Part shown: positions 1-10,575 of the stretch, piece after piece
How the letters are laid out: every line of letters begins with the position of its first letter
Numbering within the stretch: the stretch's first letter is position 1
From: Druceiella hillmani
Lineage: Eukaryota; Arthropoda; Insecta; Lepidoptera; Hepialidae
Direction of reading: 5' to 3'
Assembly (NCBI GenBank): GCA_039881145.1
Contig: JAYKKI010000014.1
Coordinates: 1,903,001-1,967,000 of the forward strand
Length of the DNA stretch: 64,000 nucleotides
Notes under the pieces: model-generated
Databases searched by the model: none
What the model was told of the DNA's origin: nothing
What the model saw: only the letters and a program-made list of their open reading frames with translations
Position numbers and translations under genes: made by a program

Positions 1-1235
1 TAAGTTATTACATTGATGATTAAAAAAGTTAGTTAATTTAATGAATTTAAAAATTATGATGTCAAAATTTAATTAAAGGGATACAATATATTCATGGTAA
101 TTTTTCAGTTTTTAGTGAAATTAAAAATCCAGGCTCAAAATTCAGATTTTATTTAGTGTTTGTTTTGGTCGAAGTCATCGATAATGTTACAATAACTTGA
201 CTCGCTGTAGAATAAATGCTTTTATTATTTCATTAGATTTGAAGCAAAATTGAATTTTCGAAAAAAAATAAAATTTTTCTTTATTTAAATGTTATGTTTT
301 GAACATTTTTAATTATTTGGATATAATAGATAATTTTCGTGGACTACATCGACGCAAAAAAAAAAATTAAATCTTAATATTATATACAGAGGCATATGCT
401 GGGTGCATAGTAGTTCGTGGTAGTTCAAGAAATTTGTGGCTTTAAGTAGATTAATATCTCTTATGTACGGATACAAAAAAAGAACATATTTTTAATTTGA
501 ATCAACTACGCTTTTTAAAAAGCTTTTATATTTTTATATTTTTGATTGGTGAGCAAAATTATTTTTGGCGAAACTATTAGCTAAACAAACGATTGATAAT
601 AATATTAATTATGGTTCCATTTATGAAATTTAGAAGTATTGAAGCGTTCTGTCATAAAACACAAACGTGCACACAAATTCGTCACGGGCTCCACCCTCAC
701 CGAAAGTTAAAAGTTGTCATCAAAATTGCAAGAGATGATTCCTTGGATCAAACTAAGTAGAAAATATTAAAGAACTATACGAACATTTTCATCCGTTTTG
801 GCAGCGATTTTTTCAGAAAAAGTTGAGAATTCGAATCGATTTCTTATATTTGAGATTGAGAATTACCTTTGCGAATAATAGACATGTTCATTATTACACC
901 TGTAATAACCTAATACGATATGTTTTAGGTAGAATTTTTGACAATAAAAAAATACGACTTTTTCAAAATCATGATTTTGTTCTACATCCCCTTCATCCAA
1001 TTACTTCTTCATAAATATTTACAGACCAAAAATCGTACTTGCCGACTAAAAATTAGTTCCGATCGACGTTCATTACTTTATGTTCACCAAGGTTACTAGA
1101 TAATCAATATTTTTCTCGTACATATTTACACCTACTTTATATTCACAACCCCGGCACTTTCCTCTAATTGAAGTAGGAAACTGAAAATATTTCACCTCAA
1201 CTCGAATTAATAAGCGAGCATAAAACACGCATTAG
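1..1235. other. AT-rich non-coding block
   Basis: This stretch is AT-rich with homopolymer A/T runs and no frame that I recognise as coding. No repeat structure stands out. It ends at the GC-rich island that follows. Confidence 0.6.
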
Positions 1236-1500
1236 CTAACCGAGTACCGCTACACTGACGACGAACGGTTCAAATGCCGCTCCCAAGACGGAAGACACTT
1301 GCAAAGTACTTTAACTTTAAATCATATTCATTTGAACATACTCGTCGCAACTTGTTCGCGCTGTAAAGTATTTCTGCAAGCGGCGCGAGCTCGTTGAGGT
1401 AAAAAAATATTAAGTTCACGTCCCGACGGGGCATACGTGCCCCCGTCCGCCCCGGCCGTATGTGGAGCGTGAAGCATGCCGATTAGTTCGTACTGAAAAC
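1236..1500. other. GC-rich island with short hairpin
   Basis: GC content rises sharply relative to the flanks, and several CpGs are present. Near 1424-1449 the sequence GACGGGGCA, TACG loop, TGCCCCCGTC can fold as a hairpin with one bulge. The open frame through it on the minus strand (62 codons) has no recognisable domain. It could be a conserved regulatory element or an unrecognised exon; sequence alone does not decide. Confidence 0.35.
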
Positions 1501-1619
1501 TTAATTGCTCTGTCAAATGCTAAATAAATAAAGGTTGACAAATGTATGAATAATGCGATATGACTTTTTTTTGTACATAGTAAGGTTTTTGTCATATTTT
1601 AATAGATAACTACTATCAC

Positions 1620-1672
1620 ATATATAGGGTATATATATATCACATATATAGGTTAGGTCAGGTTGTTACATC
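1620..1672. repeat. Short (TA)n/CATATATAGG repeat
   Basis: CATATATAGG is repeated around a short TA run, followed by GGTTAGGTCAGGTT. The GGTTAGG words resemble the insect telomeric TTAGG unit, but such degenerate runs are common in insect DNA and give no telomere evidence. Confidence 0.4.
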
Positions 1673-1959
1673 ATACGACACGTACCAAATTATCTATAAA
1701 ATAATTTAGTGTTAAAGACAATGTTTATTTTATATTGCAATGGTTCAAACATATAGAGATGCTAAGAGGATCCCTCTGGTAAATTTTACTTAGTATACGT
1801 TATGTGAAAGACTAGTTCACTATGATTATTTTTAAATACAATAAGCGTATTTCGGTCCATGGGACATAATTAGAAACCACACCATCGGATCATGCATCGC
1901 CAGAGCAGAAACTCGTTGAAGTATTCAGAAGATTTAAGAGCAAGAGTCCAACTGTATAA

Positions 1960-2640
1960 TGGTCGCACTCTTGATTAACATATCTACAACCAACGTCATG
2001 CTCAGAGAGACAGGTGGCCAACTTTCATAGGCAGGGGAAATCTCGTATCTAGAACTTGGAAGGAAACTTGCATAAATCGAATCTTTGACAAATGACATTA
2101 AATTTTCCGTAGGAGGGATCAGGTAATTTTTATGACCTTTAGATGACCTAATGAGTAAGCTCAATAGAATATGACAGTATAGAAAGGTCTGAATATCACC
2201 TAGAGACGATTGGCACAAAGGTTTGTTTTCTCCACCTTTTTATATAATTATGGGACAACCCACGCAGTAGAAGGGTAGACACCTGCAGAACAGGGTAGAC
2301 ACATTTGAGAAGTGATATTGGAGAAGAATGCGACATATGTAATTGAATAACTAAGAAATCAAAAAAATCATGTTCGATTACAATTCCAAATTAAGATCAT
2401 ATTATCAATAAACGAGTTCTCCATCCCTTTCACCACATAGCTTGTAAACTGATGACGTAGGCAAAATTGTTGATGCAGGGATATTTTGGCTGCTGGTCTA
2501 ACCAGGTAAAGATCAGCATGGTGCTATCTATCACTGTTGCCATAAGACAAGTTGAAGACAAGGTAACATGGAAGCAAACTGGTCAATGCCTCTAGACAGA
2601 CGCGAACTTAAGTAATGAAGATGCATCGAAGAAGATGTGA
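1960..2640 (+). pseudogene. Possible decayed non-LTR retrotransposon endonuclease/linker
   Basis: Plus-strand frames give LYNGRTLD, stop, HIYNQRH and then RWPTFIGRGN (about 1990-2030), which resembles the 'ptFig' block of apurinic-type endonucleases in non-LTR retrotransposons. About 300 bases further, ITKKSKKSCSITIPN (about 2343-2387) resembles the 'ayekSCpi' linker between endonuclease and RT in R1/I-like elements. Stops and frame changes are frequent, so this is a dead copy if real. The match is from memory of the family pattern and is weak. Confidence 0.25.
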
Positions 2641-2759
2641 TCAGTGGTATATTAATCGACCATGGTTCCAGTAGTTTAACAACTATCGAAGCTATGTGCA
2701 GTAGAATAGATCAAGTATGAATGAATATTTAAAAGCAAGTAATGCCAAAATGAATTAGT

Positions 2760-2858
2760 ATTAGAATTATTCTAAACAACAAAATACTAAATATCAATAT
2801 GTTACACATTTTCGAACATATTGATATTTAGTATTTTGTTGTTTAAAATAATTCTAAT
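2760..2858. repeat. Hairpin with 44-bp inverted arms
   Basis: The segments 2760-2803 and 2815-2858 are near-perfect reverse complements (about 44 bp, one mismatch) separated by only 11 nt (ACACATTTTCG). An RNA from either strand would form a long stem-loop. No terminal motif of a known transposon is evident. It may be a small fold-back element, a replication-derived inverted duplication or a hairpin-RNA precursor. Confidence 0.85.
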
Positions 2859-2859
2859 A

Positions 2860-3815
2860 ATCTAATAATCTACGAGAATTTCGTATTTATTTAGGTACTC
2901 ATAACCATTTTAAGGTACGTAATATTTACAAATATGATTTTTTTACAACTTAACATATTGCATACTAAATCTTTACCTAGCGTAAAAATATGGTGCATAT
3001 TTAAAATAAAATAAGACCTAGGAGAATCGTTATAGGTTTTCTGTAATATTTTAGTCCGATTTTACCGACTCTGTCTTTTCATGATTATTGGTTCAGTAGT
3101 TTCGGAGGGATGTGGATATTCTATTTTTAGGAATATCCTTTTAAATATGCAATTTAAAATTATAAAACAAAAATACTTTTGGAATCCTCATAATAAACCC
3201 TTTCATACGATATCCCACATGATGCACAAAATGATTAATACATTTTAGGTACTTTATATATTCCCTCATTAATTCTTATATGACTATTTAAAAAAATAGC
3301 TCATTCAAAATATATGCATTTATAAAATATATTACTTTTCCGTATTTAAAGGTTTTGCATTGCAGTTTTCGAGAAAAATGGCTATGATATAAGGACAGAC
3401 AGACATGTGGTGGTCCTTAAAAGAGTTCTTTTTCTTTTTTAAGATATGAAATTTTAATAATTATAATGGTTTCCCTTTTCTACGCGTGTGAAAGGTAGAA
3501 TTATATAAAATAATTACGGTTGTAGATTAAAAAAGTTATATTTGGCGTAAAATATTTAAACGAAATTCAATCTTACATATATACACAACTGATACGATAA
3601 TTGATAAAATAATTTTTTTTATTTCTCTATGGTATATGAAGTTAGAAAATATTATGAACACCCTTATTTACATACAATAAAGCACTTTTGATTTGTAATT
3701 CAACAAAACTCAAACGCGAACGTTATTTTAAGACCTTGTATTCTTGTAAGCATACAGGTTTTGAAGGTAACAACGTTACAGTATGCAAAACTTCAATATA
3801 CCCACCACCTGCGTA
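2860..3815. other. AT-rich block with one degenerate repeat copy
   Basis: This block has no recognisable coding sequence. Around 3360-3440 the words GACAGACAGACATG and GGTCCTTAAAAGAGTTC resemble a degenerate copy of the GACGGACAGAC/GGTTCCG repeat seen better at 24.3 and 58.2 kb. Confidence 0.45.
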
Positions 3816-4095
3816 CACGATGCAATGCCACTAGAAGTCAGTCAGCCCCGTCGACCGTCTCCCTACGTGCGGAAAGCGGCCGGCAAACGGCGGGAATGAG
3901 ACAGACGTCACATAGGTCTGGAGAGGAAGAGCTTTTATTATTAGGTTAGCGCGACCACGGAGCGCGCCAGCACAAGTTACTTCCGTTGCCTGCGACAATA
4001 TTGGAGGATCGTTCGGTTTTATTAATAGAACGTATCTTTGTGTTGAGTGGCGGCGCGTTGTTCGTGGGGTTTCGTTTCCGATGGGCGCGTAAAGT
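3816..4095. other. GC-rich island, CpG-bearing
   Basis: This is one of the strongest GC islands in the left part of the window. It contains GGCCGGCAAACGGCGGG, a CRE-like AGACGTCACA (about 3903) and GTGGCGGCGCGTTG. Plus-strand open frames are short and unrecognised. A regulatory element is the likeliest reading; an unrecognised 5' exon cannot be excluded. Confidence 0.4.
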
Positions 4096-4099
4096 ATAA

Positions 4100-5086
4100 C
4101 GCTGCAGTTTTTGCTAACTATATTTAATTTAATAAAACGACATTAAAAAAACATTGGGCATTCTTGGTAAAAAAATGGTGCGTTTTATTTATTGCAAGGG
4201 GGTATGGGTTGGAAATTATCTAGAATAATTAAATAACAAATAGAAATAAATTTCTATTTACAAGCAAACATTCATACAAACAGCCTTATTCGTACAGTAA
4301 TGTTTTAAGTTCTAAATTTTATCCGAATTACATAAAAATGGACGTAGAACTAAAATCTGTTTTTATTTAAATCTATTCTAACAAAACTAATGCCTGTGAA
4401 TTTCCATATTATTTATAATACAAAACGAAATTTAAGTAACGTTAAAAATCCGTTTAAATTTCTATTAGAAGCCAGTGACATGGCATGATAATAATTTTTT
4501 TTGTATTGTTATGAATTTTCGTTCGCAAATCAAAGTGACAACTAAAAAGTATATTTTTGGATAACTTAAGTACCAAATAGTTGTGATTCTTAAATTGTTT
4601 CTTGGTACCATTAGTTTCTTAGTACTTAGATTGCAAGAATCACTTGAATTAATAGGATTATTTATTGCTACGCATATATCATCAATGATTTTACTTTTAG
4701 TTGAAAACTATATACTATTGGCTGAAATTTATATCCCACCTGTGTAAATTTAAATCAATTTTAGAGCTTTGAAGGCTCAAGAATATTATACAAGTACGTA
4801 TAAACTGTAAAGTATTGTACCACTTCTTTGCAAGAATAGTATACAATTCTTATTCTTGTATATAATTATATGGTTATAAAAACATATAAAACCATAATGA
4901 CGCATTACACTGTACTAGTTTGTTTTATTTTGTTTGACCCCAGGACCGCTTGTGACACTGTGATCTAATCATCTCTTTCATGGTACTACACAAGTACTTT
5001 ATTATCATTTGAATAAATTTTCAAATACTTAATTCTTCTTCTAAAAGAGATTTAACCATTTTAATATGATTTTTCATTGGTTTTTA
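4100..5086. other. AT-rich non-coding block
   Basis: I see no gene here. There are short imperfect inverted words, for example CAAGAATA and TATTCTTG near 4831-4859. Otherwise the block is featureless up to the fold-back element that follows. Confidence 0.6.
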
Positions 5087-5098
5087 AATGTTCTATTA
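5087..5098. repeat. Target-site duplication, left of copy A
   Basis: AATGTTCTATTA is matched by AATGTTCCATTA at 5373-5384, directly abutting the other end of the element (11 of 12 identical). Confidence 0.75.
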
Positions 5099-5195
5099 TT
5101 GAATATATCTGGCGTTAATTTTGTAGATATTCATTATTCACAATTAAATGAAACTACGTGATGTAGTATAATTTCTACTTTCTTTAATTTCTTTA

Positions 5196-5236
5196 CCACG
5201 ACCTAGGTTTCGTTGTATTACAACATCTTCAGGTGG
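5196..5236 (-). ncRNA. Hammerhead-like ribozyme motif, copy A minus strand
   Basis: Read on the minus strand: CCAC (stem I), CUGAAGA (core box), U, the hairpin GUUGU-AAU-ACAAC (stem II), GAAA (core box), CC-UA-GG (a 2-bp stem III), UC and GUGG (stem I partner). Predicted self-cleavage lies after the C complementary to position 5200. All core boxes are present. The unpaired U after CUGAAGA is an extra base compared with the textbook core; it could instead form a U-G pair with the G of GAAA, which would remove a core base. Compact motifs with 2-3 bp stem III are known from Penelope-like retroelements. Activity is not shown by sequence. Confidence 0.65.
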
Positions 5237-5274
5237 GCTATTAGAAAAGATCTATATTTATCTTTGCTAATATC

Positions 5275-5315
5275 CCACCTGAAGATGTTGTAATATAACG
5301 AAACCTAGGTCGTGG
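5275..5315 (+). ncRNA. Hammerhead-like ribozyme motif, copy A plus strand
   Basis: The motif is arranged head-to-head with the minus-strand one, 38 bases away. The order is CCAC (5275-5278), CUGAAGA (5279-5285), U, GUUGU-AAU-AUAAC hairpin, GAAA, CC-UA-GG, UC, GUGG (5312-5315), with predicted cleavage after C5311. One base of stem II differs from the other arm (ACAAC to AUAAC) but still pairs as a G-U wobble. In one transcript of the whole element this ribozyme would compete with a long hairpin formed with the opposite arm. Confidence 0.65.
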
Positions 5316-5372
5316 TAAAGAAATTAAAGAAAGTAGAAATAATACTACATCACGTAGTTTCATTTAATTTTG

Positions 5373-5384
5373 AATGTTCCATTA
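5373..5384. repeat. Target-site duplication, right of copy A
   Basis: AATGTTCCATTA pairs with the left copy at 5087-5098. The same 12-bp spacing recurs at four other copies, which supports the reading. Confidence 0.75.
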
Positions 5385-7675
5385 GTCAAGTAAAATCTTA
5401 TGTTTTTTTTCTAAATCGATGAGTGCAGTTCAAATTCATCCTAATTATTAATATCAAGATGTTTGTTGACAATACGTTTGTCACACGTAAAAGCTATCTG
5501 TATAATTCCGGTGAGATAATTGCGGTATGGCAGGGAAGCTATTGGAATAATATCAGTGATGTAACAAGTTTGGAAACTTCCAAAACGGCAAAGACAGTAA
5601 TAAAAACCAAATGAGATTTTCAAATTTTACCAAGACGTATTACAATTACTTGAAAAACTCCAGGTAAAATTCATAATGGGATACTTGAGATCCACCCGTG
5701 ATAGATAAAATAATTAGGTCTAATCTGTATATGTCGAAGTGCTACCCAAACGTCAAAGTCTGTTAAAATTCATATTTTTTCTTTATAAATTTTGAGTTAA
5801 AAACATTTGTCTCTACAAATAATCGTCAATATTTATTCGATTAATAATTTTTTAAAATTAATGTTACTAAATCATTTTGTTTTAGTTCTTTTTTGTTTAT
5901 GCATGAATCACTTATACATCTTATATGCCTAATTATACGTAACTTAATTCTTTTCTTGCAATATCATCTTATAATTAACATGTATTTTTTAAATATCGAA
6001 GGTGACAAATTATATTACGTAGTTTTTTATTAAAACCGTCATTCATGTTTCTTCGAAAAATATTCCAAAACAACTTACAAATTTCTAAACATTTCACAAA
6101 ACAAAGAATTTTTCGTACTCCTCAGAGGAAAATAATATATCACCTCCTGTTGCCTTACAACAAAGCGAGATAAAGTTAAGTATCCCAAGATTCAGAGTCT
6201 TTAATTAAATGAACCCTCCATAAATTAATAAATAAGCATCCAACAATTACGCTCGTTAAGTGACTCAAAGGCGCGGAGGTGAATTCTCGCAGATAGTACC
6301 TCGCTCTATATGTGCACATGCGTTGTGTGCATATGTGCGCATAGAGGTACCTTCCACCTACACCATGTATACATATACATACACATACATTTATTTATAC
6401 GCCATTCGCTTGATTCACGAGAGATGTACCTGTAATCCTTTAGCTTAGAGTAACAAAAGCTCAAACTACTTAAACCGTATTACATTGTACACGCAACATA
6501 GAAAAAGATAGAGGAAAAAAATATGATAATGTTGCCAAACTCAACTTTATAAGAGCCGAATAATTGAAATAATGTTGCTAAAATTAACTTTGTATGAATC
6601 GATTAATATTCGGAAGAAGCTTTTTTTATTACCATAAGATTTAGAACACGCTAACCCAATTTTGTTATTAATACGTCGGCAGTATCTATTGCTTGTATTG
6701 TAATATCTGGATTTTCAAACTCTATGCATCATACGTGTATTATAATGTAAACCTTCGACTCCTCCGAAGAAAAGCTAGTTATTTACAAAAAAAATTCAAA
6801 CTTTTGTTATATTTTTCAGACGCATTTACGCTTACATATTAAATATTTTTGTGTATACGCATACCGAGTCAGTTTTGGGCAAAGTGTATGGTTAATTTAC
6901 CCAATTACAAAAATGGTTCACTTGAATTACCAATAATTAAGATTTGATTTCTTAAAGATTTTTGATCGTACTCGTATGTATAGATAGAGAGTTCCAAATG
7001 TAGGGACATAGTTTATCCCTTAATTTAAGGACTTAAATAGTGAACAATTAGTCACAAAAGGATGTTATATGTTTGATATTAAGTGATTCAAGTGATATTC
7101 ATGAGTATACACTGTAAGTCAGACGAAGTAAGACGAATGGATTAAAACGGTTGTTGCTGGATGACGGAAGATTATGAACATAGTGTGCAATTACAGATTG
7201 CAACCTGTCTTCTAAAAATGGATAAGTTTAGATTATTCAACAGTTCGATAAATCAAATATCGAGATAAAAATATAGACAAACTTATTTTAAGAGCGGGAA
7301 GACGATTTAGAGAATTTATTTTTATGATCACCATACTACTGGTGTCATTTATTTATGGGTATTTATGGGTACTGGTGTCATTTATTTATGGGTATCGATT
7401 AGGAAATTGATCGATCAATATACCTAGATATTTTATTCTTCTAGATGAAATAAAATGAGACGTAGCAATTTTGCTCTAGATAAACTGACATTCTACGGAT
7501 TCTATAGTAATGGATACATTTTACGCAGTTCCAACTATGGCTTTAGGTATTCAGATGTTTGTCATTTAACTTGTTTGCCAGGTCGAAAATATGAATAATA
7601 CTCGTGAAATATGACGCCATTAAAGGGTAAATTTTTGCTATTTTTATGACTCGGCATAAATTTTGGTGGCATTTT
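5385..7675. other. AT-rich non-coding block with small island at 6250-6450
   Basis: No gene is recognisable. Open frames near 5423-5623 overlap on both strands and have no known domain. Around 6260-6400 a moderate GC rise carries alternating purine-pyrimidine words (GCACATGCG, TGTGCATATGTGCGCAT) and (CATA)n runs. Confidence 0.5.
7338..7395. repeat. Tandem duplication, 33-bp unit
   Basis: ACTGGTGTCATTTATTTATG begins at 7338 and again at 7371; the unit is 33 bp, present 1.8 times, and also contains a nested ATTTATGGGT doublet. Confidence 0.9.
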
Positions 7676-7960
7676 GTTACGGTGCCGCGATGTGACCATA
7701 TATGTCTATTCCCAACTGTAAGTACTTAAGGGAAGCACAGCGGCCATGTGCGCCCGCCCCTGCTCTGCGCTACGAAATTATTACTTACGAGGAAAGTGTA
7801 CCTTCGCTTGGGAGTGTCGACCCGTTGTTCGCGCCACGTAACGGGACGGGCGCCAGTACTCGTGTCACGTGTGCCGGCGTACTTCAGCTCTGGCGTATTA
7901 TATAACGGTTCAGAAATTGCAGGGGAGATAGTCTCGTGTACGCCACTTCTCATGTAATTT
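7676..7960. other. GC-rich island
   Basis: A CpG-containing island (CGCCCGCCCCTGCTCTGCGC; GGGACGGGCGCCAG; CGTGTCACGTGTGCCGGCG) in AT-rich flanks. Three overlapping open frames of 67-75 codons on both strands reflect the lack of AT-rich stops rather than coding. A CACGTG E-box lies near 7866. Candidate regulatory element. Confidence 0.4.
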
Positions 7961-8670
7961 AGTTATATTATATATTTAAAAAAAATTGTATCATATGAAG
8001 ATGTGTAAAACACACGAGGGAAAAAATGTTTCGATATGATGAAGCGTTAGTAGAAAATATTTCCATACTCATGATATCATCATAATAAGCGTTATGTTTG
8101 GTCATATGCAATTTGTTAGAACACGAAACTGAAAAAGGTCACGGCTGATTTTAATCGAGTTCACTACTTCAGCTTGCTGAACAAGCTGTGACGTCTGCCC
8201 GATTGTGTAAGTGGCTTTTTTCACTGCCACCAGAATTTTCCACTACCAAAGTATTCAGATGCTTATGGACTTCGATTTCCATTTGTAACAAATAAAATTA
8301 TATAAAATATTTATTATAATAAATCAAATTGTAAATATTTTAATATGGATATATTTCAATGAAAATGGAAACAAACGATGAGATCCTAACTCTGCAACTA
8401 ATACGTTCCCCACACAGATTTAATATAGTTAAAAGTTTCCTTTTGTATGAAGAGTTCAAAATTTGGTGAGTTGATAATGAAACGTTCCATTCGAATGTAA
8501 ATTTCCAATAAGACTTTTTTCAAAAGTTGACCTGACTAATTTATTTCAATTAGTGCTAAAGAGTTAATAATCCAATACATATCTACTGTTACAGACCTCG
8601 GTCTATTGATCGATAATAAGTTAGTTGGCAGCCTCAAATCATTTTTATAAATCCTGATGTTTTAGATAGT
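7961..8670. other. AT-rich non-coding block
   Basis: No gene is recognisable. A small inverted word (AGCTTGCTGAACAAGCT) lies near 8171-8187. The rest looks like ordinary intergenic or intronic sequence. Confidence 0.55.
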
Positions 8671-8676
8671 ACACCG

Positions 8677-8850
8677 TCTCTCAAACGTCTTGATAATTTT
8701 CTTCCAACTAAAATATAAAATTCCCTTTTTCAAATTTCTTTACTACCTCTAATAAACTATAGATACGTGTATCATCCTGGTCATAATGAAAAATATTTAA
8801 ATAAGTTAGAACTTCTTCAAAATATATGTATCCTGTTCATCATACAGAAA
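8677..8850 (+). pseudogene. Non-LTR retrotransposon RT C-terminal remnant
   Basis: One plus-strand frame with a single internal stop reads SLKRLDNFLPTKI, stop, NSLFQISLLPLINY, then RYVYHPGHNEKYLNKLELLQNICILFI (quoted in pieces). This follows the conserved region after the RT domain of insect jockey-like elements: 'FLP.k.K..L..sLilP.ldYadvvy.....l..kLerLQNlCIRFIF'. The frame is lost just after, where short AGAAAGAATAGAAAT repeats begin. It is a short, immobile fragment; the family assignment (jockey clade) is from memory of the motif. Confidence 0.65.
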
Positions 8851-8915
8851 TAATAGAAATACAGAAAGAATAGAAATGCAGAAAGAATTTCTACATTTCT
8901 ACAGAAGGAATGAAA
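8843..8915. repeat. Short imperfect tandem/inverted repeat
   Basis: The words ACAGAAAGAATAGAAAT and GCAGAAAGAATTTCTACATTTCTACAGAAGG repeat and partly invert immediately after the RT fragment, suggesting slippage at the retroelement breakpoint. Confidence 0.6.
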
Positions 8916-10409
8916 TGATAATTCTCTGAGCTCAGAAATTCGTGTTGCCTTTAAGTTATGAAAGTTCAAACTTATTTTCTACGAAAACTACTTGAACGGA
9001 AACTGCATATTTGTGGGTTATTCATATTAGTTTATAGATGGTACCTATTGCCTTTGGTTGTAACTGGGAAAGTGTTTCCGGAGTTATACAAAAAACGTTT
9101 TTTTCCTTAGAACAGGAAGTTACTAGCAGGTTATGCATACGACTTTACAGGAAGGTTACGGCCGTGGTAATTTCCTTGCTATATTCGTAGTTACGTTATT
9201 GGACGTTGCTATAATTACGTTGTTTGAGGTTAATCTTTTCTGTTATAACTTGAATAAGTTTGCTTCTCTTGATAATAATACAAAGTTGGTTGATTTTGAT
9301 CAATAGTAATTCGTGATTGTCACATCCTTATTAGTATGATTCACACATTGTTCCTTTTTTATGCACGTTTCGTCTGGCGGAATTTGGACTAGACGGTTCC
9401 TTATCAACTTTTTATAAATTTATTCAATATAAAAAATAAATTATAAATTTACTTTTGTTAAACAATTTAATTCAGGTTAACTATTATTCATAAAATTAAT
9501 GTGAAACTTGATTTATTATGGTTAATGTTAATTTGTGGTATGTGTATATTAGACGATCCATCAAATATTCGTAATATTTGCTGCAACCTGCTTTGGAATA
9601 ACAATTTTATCTCTAAGTTTTTCTTGAGATTAACAAATAATTGGTAAGTGAAATCATGGAAATTTTGTTGTAAATAGAAATTTTATCATTTCTTTCTTCA
9701 AATTAGTTTTTTTCTTTTGTCTAGGTTAGGAATTGCCTATGAACGCATTATATTTGAGAGAAAACAAAATGCACATTTTCCGTATTCTTTACGACTAAAC
9801 TCCTACTATTTGTAAATTCTACATGTACTTTTCAGAAAAGCTATTAGTAATATCACGTAATTATTATACCGTTACGCCGTTAGCCTAAAATTTTCAAATA
9901 CGTGAGAAGAAAACAGTCGAGATATTTAGAAGATTTCGAAATGGTTTTTATTTGGTCATTAATACTTACAAAAAACTTGCAAGTATTAAGAAAACCAATA
10001 AATATATTTAGTGAATCGATTACAATTAAGCAGAAAGTAAAAAAGAAATCAGTTTTATTAAAGTACCGTTTTATATACAACTGTTCTTTGTGACAGTGAC
10101 AAAGTTTGTATTCAAATCAATGTCATGTTTCATGTGGAAAATTAAATTACAAGCATCGAGTTGACTGTGTCAGGTGCACTTGTCTACAATTGTTTTGATC
10201 AATTACATGACAAATTCAGTTAATTATAATTTGAAAGCCGCACGACCTGAAGCTAACGAGCAAGGTGATGAAATTGTATGGTAAATAAATTATTTAAATA
10301 TTTAATTGTTAGTTATTGTTTAACTTGTAATTATTAATAAGAAAATAATAGCAAACAAAAGAAGTAAATTTCTTTACGAACTATGTCTATGTTTTTGACC
10401 TTAAAAATA
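8916..10409. other. AT-rich non-coding block
   Basis: No gene is recognisable. Overlapping open frames on opposite strands at 9880-10093 are mutual shadows without known domains. Confidence 0.55.
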
Positions 10410-10575
10410 GCAAAATATGTCCGTAGGCCTCGCAATTTGGCCTGCGTAGAATCATTTATACTTCCACCAGAGTTGCTAAACGCCTCCGCTCCATTGCCGA
10501 AACTACATCGGTCGGGGTCATATCGGCGGGAATACTGGGGACCATTTTGTTTTCAAATCAGTCATTTGATAGCGT
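10410..10575. other. GC-rich island
   Basis: A short island with CCGTAGGCCTCGCAATTTGG, GCCTCCGCTCCATTGCC and TCGGTCGGGGTC. It is flanked by strongly AT-rich DNA. No coding signal is recognised. Candidate conserved non-coding element. Confidence 0.3.

Larger units (their letters stand above)
5099..5372. mobile_element. Fold-back hammerhead element, copy A (274 bp)
   Basis: This is the best-preserved member of the window's fold-back family. The two arms (5144-5239 and 5273-5369) are almost perfect reverse complements around a short A/T-rich centre. The left arm carries an extra 45-bp end (TTGAATATATCTGGCG...) that the right arm lacks; the right end stops at TTTAATTTTG. Each arm contains a full hammerhead-like motif, one per strand. 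The element is bounded by AATGTTCTATTA (5087-5098) and AATGTTCCATTA (5373-5384), a 12-bp direct repeat with one mismatch, taken as the target-site duplication. There is no coding capacity. It probably belongs to a non-autonomous Penelope-like or retrozyme-like family; the class is inferred. Confidence 0.85.

Noticed and set aside
1650..1672. GGTTAGGTCAGGTT as telomeric sequence
   Set aside because: Only two degenerate units; such words are frequent in insect genomes.
5099..5372. Reading the fold-back family as ordinary DNA-transposon MITEs
   Set aside because: The 12-bp flanking duplications, the asymmetric ends and the ribozyme-like core fit retroelement-type mobility better than a TA- or 8-bp-duplicating transposase, though this remains inference.
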